The position numbers and the translations under genes were made by a program. Shown here in pieces: positions 6,969 to 10,313 of a DNA stretch of 10,313 nucleotides. How positions within the stretch are numbered: the first letter of the stretch is position 1; each line of letters opens with the position of its first letter. Below the pieces are notes generated by a model. It saw nothing but the letters and a program-made list of their open reading frames with translations. It ran no database searches and was not told the DNA's origin. The stretch is from Desulfonema limicola. GTDB taxonomy: Bacteria; Desulfobacterota; Desulfobacteria; Desulfobacterales; DYRC01. Location: NCBI GenBank assembly GCA_020718925.1, contig DYRC01000132.1, positions 1 through 10,313 of the forward strand, written 5' to 3'.

Positions 6969-8083
6969 ATTCTCATCGGCATAATGACGCACAAAAAGTC
7001 TTTATTGCCCTCTCCGTTCAGAAGACAGGGGCGGTCTTCGCTGAGAAGATTCAATGTTACAGTTTCTTCTTCAACAGACCCCAGAGCGTCAATGAAATAT
7101 TTGGGGTTAAATGCAATCCGAATCGGCTCTCCTTCGGTTTCTGCGTCAATTTCCTCTTTGGACTCCCCGATGTCAGGGTTGGTGGCAGTTACCTTGAGCC
7201 GGTTGTCTTTGAACTCGAACACCACGCCCTTGTAATTTTCAGAAGACAGAATAGACATACGCTTGAGCGTCATCAGAAACATTGCCCGGCTGATTCTGAT
7301 GATCTGTCCCTGAGTCCGGTTGATAATATCGGCATATTTCGGAAAATCGCCTTCCAGAAGCCGGATGATCATCATTTCCGGATCCCGTTTGACCACAAAA
7401 TAGTTGTTTTTCACCCCTAACTGCACCGTGCCTTCTGAGGGGAGAAATTTGCCCACTTCATGGATGGCTTTTTTGGGAATAATGACGCTGGGTCCTTCGG
7501 GCAGTTCAAACTCGGTATCATAATGATAATCTGTTTTGGCAAGACGGCTGCCGTCTGTGGAGACGATTCTGACCAATTTCTGATCATCTTCAAGAATCCG
7601 CTCAAAATAGATGCCGCTGATATGCGGACGCCGGTCGTCGGTCGCGCCGCTGATCACGGTCATTTTTTCAATCATGCGCTTCAATGCAGGCGCGTCAATG
7701 TCAAACATTGCCACATCATCCACCTGCGGCTGGTTCGGAAAATCATCCGGATTGATGCCTACAATGTTATACTCAATGCTGTCGTTGCCGATTTTGATCC
7801 AGCGGTTTTCCACTTCGTTGAAATGAATCTCATCACTGGGGAAATCTTTTACGATTTCAAACAGCTTTCTGGCATTGATGGCAAAATCGCCTTCGGATTC
7901 CACGTCTGCGGAATAATTTCCCTGAAAACCGGTTTCAAGGTCTGTGGCAGACACATAGATTCCTTCGGAAGATACTTTGAACAAGACATTTTCCGTAATG
8001 GTGAGATTGCTTTTTCTTCCGGTAATCCCCTGAACTTTTGACAGAATATCCCGGATTTCTTTTTTATTAACCGTAAACTTCAT
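6965..8083 (-). CDS. dnaN: DNA polymerase III beta subunit (sliding clamp)
   Basis: A 372-residue protein of usual clamp length (about 366). It dimerises into a ring around DNA and tethers polymerase III and many repair proteins. It begins MKFTVNKKEI, has the three-fold clamp layout (about 1-120, 125-250, 255-372) and ends in the characteristic VIMPMRI, which lines the hydrophobic partner-binding pocket. Typical family segments include ISGIYFE (152-158), the YNIVG segment of the first domain and NPKYFIDAL in the third. The ATG at 8083 has a strong ribosome binding site (AAGGGG, 6 nt upstream). It lies 12 nt after the upstream gene and its stop overlaps the gyrB start. It is therefore expressed with the RdgC-like genes and gyrB. 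No dnaA is seen in the window, so this is not the classic dnaA-dnaN order. Confidence 0.97.
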   Translation of the reverse strand: MKFTVNKKEIRDILSKVQGITGRKSNLTITENVLFKVSSEGIYVSATDLETGFQGNYSADVESEGDFAINARKLFEIVKDFPSDEIHFNEVENRWIKIGNDSIEYNIVGINPDDFPNQPQVDDVAMFDIDAPALKRMIEKMTVISGATDDRRPHISGIYFERILEDDQKLVRIVSTDGSRLAKTDYHYDTEFELPEGPSVIIPKKAIHEVGKFLPSEGTVQLGVKNNYFVVKRDPEMMIIRLLEGDFPKYADIINRTQGQIIRISRAMFLMTLKRMSILSSENYKGVVFEFKDNRLKVTATNPDIGESKEEIDAETEGEPIRIAFNPKYFIDALGSVEEETVTLNLLSEDRPCLLNGEGNKDFLCVIMPMRI

Positions 8084-8095
8084 AACTGCCCCTTG

Positions 8096-8626
8096 TTAAT
8101 CGTTAGAATGTATCCATTGTCGGATAGAAGAAACCATGATTTTATCCCATTCTCTTGAAATTCTCAAGCGAATAAATTGTCCGAATAGGCTGTCTGTCAG
8201 ATTAACGGTTTTTTCACGCAGATATATCTTTTCCAGCACCGCCCCTTCCAAATCATCTTTGGTTTCCACTTTGCCGGTATCCGGCGTTTTGAGGCTTGAC
8301 ATTGTCAGCCCATCTCCTTTGAGCGTGAACCGCCATTCATAGTCCCCGGATTTATATAAAAGATTCATCTCAGTAACCACCGCACCTTTTTTCAGCGCAA
8401 GAATGCCTTCTTCAAATCCGGCATCATCGCCTTTGATGGTAATCACCTCAGATGCATCGCCGATGCGGTTTTCCAAGACAATGCGATTGCCGATGTCCAA
8501 AGACAGCAATTCCGGGTCTGCTTTTCTGATTTCGCCGGGGTCTTCCTGAATCAGAAACCAAAGCCATGTCAGAAATTCATAACCCAAAAATTTGTAGCGG
8601 TTATACGCTATTGAAATATCTAACAT
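8096..8626 (-). CDS. RdgC C-terminal-half-like protein
   Basis: 176 residues, soluble, with no signal or membrane segment. The segment from about residue 70 (FEEGILALKKGAVVTEMNL) to about 155 (DSLFGQFIRLRIS) follows, by eye, the C-terminal half of E. coli RdgC. That half has an acidic helix ending in GK-VVTKL-L, a beta strand pair with a polar turn, a D/E-rich linker, then a hydrophobic closing helix. The N-terminal FLGYEFLTWLWFLIQED (13-29) is a striking tryptophan-rich start. It begins 4 nt from the stop of the N-terminal-half gene, with GGAG in that gene's last codons as ribosome binding site, so the two are translationally coupled. Together they would make about 380 residues, against about 303 for E. 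coli RdgC. The match is remembered and moderate; it could instead be a distinct partner protein. Confidence 0.5.
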   Translation of the reverse strand: MLDISIAYNRYKFLGYEFLTWLWFLIQEDPGEIRKADPELLSLDIGNRIVLENRIGDASEVITIKGDDAGFEEGILALKKGAVVTEMNLLYKSGDYEWRFTLKGDGLTMSSLKTPDTGKVETKDDLEGAVLEKIYLREKTVNLTDSLFGQFIRLRISREWDKIMVSSIRQWIHSND

Positions 8627-8629
8627 AAA

Positions 8630-9244
8630 TTACTCCGCAAACCGTGTGGGGGAAAGATGATTCAGTGCATCGCGCTGCGACTCCGAAAGATCGCAGCCGA
8701 ATTGAGCCATCGTATAAGGAAACAGCCGAATCAGGGCGATTTTGAACGATTTGGAAAACAGGCTCTCAAATTCTTCATTTGCCGCTTTCTGCGTTGAAAA
8801 AAGCCATACCATGCCCGCCTCATAATTCCACATCGCATCATAAATACTGGGGATTGCCGGTATTCTCAGGCTTAACACATTCAGCACCTGCTCTCTGATG
8901 GCGAGTTTTTCATTCCGGGACAGATATTCCCGCTGAGTCTCGGCAAGCTTTTTGGCAGCTTCTTCGGTATAATTTTTTTTAACCAGCTTGGATGGAATGC
9001 TTTTTTTGTCAATTCTCATCGAAAAAACAATATACGTTCCGAACATAAACGATGAGCCATCAAAATCAGGCTTGAACGGACTTTGAAACGATGTCCAGCC
9101 CACTGTTTTTTCAGCAGCTTCGTCTTCTATTTCCGTGAATGCGTTTTGCTTCAACGCATCCGTAACCGTGTCAAGCATCGGTTCTTTAAGGCTGCCCTGA
9201 ACCTTATAGCGCATCAACGCCACCGATGAAGATAACAATCCCAT
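8630..9244 (-). CDS. RdgC-like protein (N-terminal half), recombination-associated
   Basis: 204 residues, shorter than E. coli RdgC. RdgC proteins form rings on double-stranded DNA and restrain RecA-dependent recombination. Visible agreement with the family: an opening strand after the start (SVALMRYKVQGSL), GW at 49-50, a central strand GTYIVFSMRIDKKSIPS (69-85) matching the iPs segment, a long charged helix (93-117, KKLAETQREYLSRNEKLAIRE), then VLNVLSLRIPAIPS and W139 with the strand GMVWLFSTQKAANEEF. The ATG at 9244 has GAGG about 7 nt upstream. It is the first gene after the promoter at 9286-9314 and heads an operon with dnaN and gyrB, fitting a role near replication. The C-terminal part of the family appears to be in the next gene. 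No frameshift relic joins them. Confidence 0.6.
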   Translation of the reverse strand: MGLLSSSVALMRYKVQGSLKEPMLDTVTDALKQNAFTEIEDEAAEKTVGWTSFQSPFKPDFDGSSFMFGTYIVFSMRIDKKSIPSKLVKKNYTEEAAKKLAETQREYLSRNEKLAIREQVLNVLSLRIPAIPSIYDAMWNYEAGMVWLFSTQKAANEEFESLFSKSFKIALIRLFPYTMAQFGCDLSESQRDALNHLSPTRFAE

Positions 9245-9285
9245 ATCAGACCTCAGTTTATAAATTATTTATCAACACGATACGG

Positions 9286-9314
9286 ATTTTAGCGGAAATT
9301 GCGGGATTAAGCAA
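9286..9314 (-). promoter_or_regulatory. Sigma70-type promoter of the rdgC-like/dnaN/gyrB operon
   Basis: On the minus strand, TTGCTT (9309-9314) and TAAAAT (9286-9291) are separated by exactly 17 nt. Transcription would start near 9279, about 35 nt before the first start codon. The -35 overlaps one arm of the inverted repeat at 9310-9344. Confidence 0.6.
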
Positions 9315-9344
9315 TCTTATAATGCCCTATCCGGACAGATTGCT
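9310..9344. repeat. 8-bp inverted repeat spanning the yajD stop and the operon -35
   Basis: AGCAATCT (9310-9317) and AGATTGCT (9337-9344) are perfect inverted copies 19 nt apart. One arm lies on the yajD stop codon and the other on the -35 box of the next operon. In the direction of yajD there is no U-run after the stem, so it is a poor terminator. It may instead be an operator or a chance pair. Confidence 0.35.
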
Positions 9345-9714
9345 ATTTTTTATTTTTCAGCAGAGCTTCAAGACCGGCAAACGGATTGTGGGTGGAAGAC
9401 GGCTCCGGCTCTCTGCCCGGCGCATCCTTGTCATACCACTCTGCATCTGTGTAGCGGGAATGCTCATTGTCATGGCAATAAAGACAGAGCAGCTCCCAAT
9501 TGCTGCCATCCGGCGGATTATTATCGTGGTTGTGATCCCGGTGATGAACCGTAAGTTCACGAAGTTTCTTGCCGGTAAATTCTCGTCCGCACCGCCCGCA
9601 AATCCACGGATACATTTTGAGCGCACGTTCACGATAGCTGCTTTCCCGCCGCTCTGCTTCCTTCCGGGCTTCGGCAACGCTCATTGTTCCAGTCTGTTTC
9701 TTTTTCGGTAACAT
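9343..9714 (-). CDS. yajD: YajD-family HNH nuclease-like zinc protein
   Basis: 123 residues, near the 115 of E. coli YajD, and very like it along its length. The core is SSYRERALKMYPWICGRCGR (25-44), RELTVHH (52-58) and SNWELLCLYCHDNEH (71-85). Cysteines C39, C42, C77 and C80 form a zinc site. H57/H58, the asparagine-containing segment and H81/H85 make the HNH (beta-beta-alpha metal) motif, so DNA cleavage or nicking is expected by family. The cellular role of YajD is not established. The C-terminal NPFAGLEALLKNKK matches the family tail. The basic N-terminal 25 residues are longer than in E. coli. An AGGTG ribosome binding site precedes the ATG at 9714. It is monocistronic from its own promoter at 9749-9778. 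Confidence 0.92.
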   Translation of the reverse strand: MLPKKKQTGTMSVAEARKEAERRESSYRERALKMYPWICGRCGREFTGKKLRELTVHHRDHNHDNNPPDGSNWELLCLYCHDNEHSRYTDAEWYDKDAPGREPEPSSTHNPFAGLEALLKNKK

Positions 9715-9748
9715 TATGCACCTATTTCCACTGATTATTTATTGAATA

Positions 9749-9778
9749 TTTTTACAATATCAAGCCCGATATTGTCAA
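9749..9778 (-). promoter_or_regulatory. yajD promoter with palindromic operator in the spacer
   Basis: On the minus strand a consensus -35 TTGACA (9773-9778) and a -10 TAAAAA (9749-9754) are 18 nt apart. The spacer is filled by a perfect 8-bp inverted repeat, ACAATATC (9754-9761) and GATATTGT (9768-9775), with a 6-nt centre. A dimeric regulator bound there would block the polymerase. Transcription would start about 28 nt before the yajD start. The rest of the 9715-9872 gap is AT-rich with no other clear signal. Confidence 0.6.
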
Positions 9779-9872
9779 CCGGTAATTCAGAGCGAAAATA
9801 AATGTAACGGACAAAAAGAGAGAGCGTAATTTCAAGCTGCATTTCAATTGATAAATTTCTGAGCTTTCATTC

Positions 9873-10220
9873 TCAAACCCTATCAGCCCTGATCTTACCC
9901 AAAAGTAATTCTTTCATATCGCCCTTTGCGCTGAAACTTGCAAAAAACAGGTATGCGCTGAGAAAAAGTCCGCCGCCGAAAAATCCCAGCAGCCCCAGCG
10001 CTATTCCGACCGGTGAAAAGTGATGCCGCCAAGCCAGCCAGATAGCCGAAAGCGTCAGAAAGCTGGTGAAGTCAACATTGAACTGCCCGGACCATCCCAT
10101 AGCCACAATATCGCCAAAGAAAACAGCGAATAAGCCAAAGCCATGATTAGCAGCTACGATTGCCGTATAGCCGAAAATACAGATAAAAATTACAAGCAAA
10201 AGGATTCTGAATGCTCCCAT
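9873..10220 (-). CDS. Small integral membrane protein of unknown function
   Basis: 115 residues. Hydrophobic spans are at about 5-23 (FRILLLVIFICIFGYTAIVA), 51-64 (FTSFLTLSAIWLAW) and 71-96 (VGIALGLLGFFGGGLFLSAY and on), so three membrane helices. A more weakly hydrophobic loop, GLFAVFFGDI, lies between the first two. The charged tail AKGDMKELLLGKIRADRV should be outside the bilayer. Similar small proteins with an ANHG-x-x-LF and an FFGDI segment occur in many proteobacteria as hypotheticals; no function is known to me. The ATG at 10220 is preceded by AAGGA at 9 nt. It is divergent from the gene starting at 10311 and is separated from yajD by 158 nt and its own promoter, so it is probably a single-gene unit. 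Confidence 0.75.
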   Translation of the reverse strand: MGAFRILLLVIFICIFGYTAIVAANHGFGLFAVFFGDIVAMGWSGQFNVDFTSFLTLSAIWLAWRHHFSPVGIALGLLGFFGGGLFLSAYLFFASFSAKGDMKELLLGKIRADRV

Positions 10221-10310
10221 CGTTTTCTTTCCTTATAAATAAATTGAATTTACAGACATTATGTAAGGTGAATCAATATCACTTGACAGGATAAACCGAA
10301 AGAGGCATAA

Positions 10311-10313
10311 ATG
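10311..10313 (+). CDS. Start codon of a rightward gene running out of the window
   Basis: The window ends on an ATG preceded by GAAAGAGG (10298-10305) with a 5-nt spacer, an excellent ribosome binding site. Only the first codon is present, so nothing can be said of the product. Confidence 0.45.

Noticed and set aside
6969..6992. Longer gyrB start at 6992 (8 extra residues MRHYADEN)
   Set aside because: The added residues do not resemble any GyrB, and the ATG at 6968 gives the usual MSDNIYGADNIKVLEGLEAV start and a standard ATGA overlap with dnaN.
6672..7235. 187-codon plus-strand open frame
   Set aside because: It lies antisense to the gyrB start and the dnaN end, both certain genes, and its translation has no recognisable motif.
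7460..8041. 193-codon plus-strand open frame
   Set aside because: It is fully antisense to dnaN and is explained by codon bias of that gene.
9310..9356. Stem plus T-run looking like a rightward intrinsic terminator
   Set aside because: The T-run is the complement of the terminal Lys and Asn codons of yajD, and there is no rightward gene upstream to terminate.
9226..9711. 161-codon plus-strand open frame with hydrophobic stretches
   Set aside because: It is antisense to yajD and the promoter behind it; the hydrophobic look comes from reading the reverse of charged codons. A second minus-strand frame (9357-9677) within yajD was rejected for the same reason.
1..10313. tRNA, rRNA, CRISPR arrays, insertion sequences
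   Set aside because: No cloverleaf-like, rRNA-like or regularly spaced repeat sequence and no transposase frame was found on either strand.

Overview
The window reads almost entirely on the minus strand. It looks like the chromosome of a Gram-negative, sulfate-reducer-like bacterium of the Desulfobacterota (former deltaproteobacteria). This placement is an inference from the style of DnaN, the long Gram-negative type GyrB with its extra C-terminal domain, the YajD-type HNH protein and the dnaN-gyrB adjacency. No rRNA or other marker is present to confirm it.

Layout from right to left, in the direction of transcription. A start codon for a rightward gene sits on the last three bases. A small three-helix membrane protein (9873-10220) is divergent to it. 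Next comes yajD (9343-9714), an HNH/zinc protein behind a promoter that contains a perfect palindrome. A compact operon then starts from a good sigma70-type promoter at 9286-9314. It holds an RdgC-like N-terminal half (8630-9244), a protein resembling the RdgC C-terminal half (8096-8626), dnaN (6965-8083) and gyrB (2463-6968). Gaps inside the operon are 3 and 12 nt, and dnaN and gyrB share an ATGA overlap. A stable cUUCGg hairpin follows gyrB. Then comes an AT-richer two-gene restriction-modification module, a TSPPY methyltransferase (1019-2356) and its endonuclease (186-1013). At the extreme left are the last 13 codons of a possible rightward gene and an imperfect long hairpin.

The outstanding feature is gyrB. 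The 1501-codon reading frame is a normal GyrB of about 799 residues interrupted by two inteins, both placed in the TOPRIM catalytic core. Intein 1 is a 151-residue mini-intein between GDSAGG and SAKQ, closely resembling the cyanobacterial GyrB intein. Intein 2 is a 551-residue intein just before TDADVDG, the metal-binding motif. It carries a LAGLIDADG homing endonuclease and an embedded XRE/Cro-type helix-turn-helix. It also has unusual splice residues: Ser at position 1, Lys instead of His before the terminal Asn, and Thr at +1.

Functionally the main operon joins the replication clamp, gyrase B and a recombination-associated protein that here seems to be split over two genes. The restriction-modification pair behind it looks like a later arrival.
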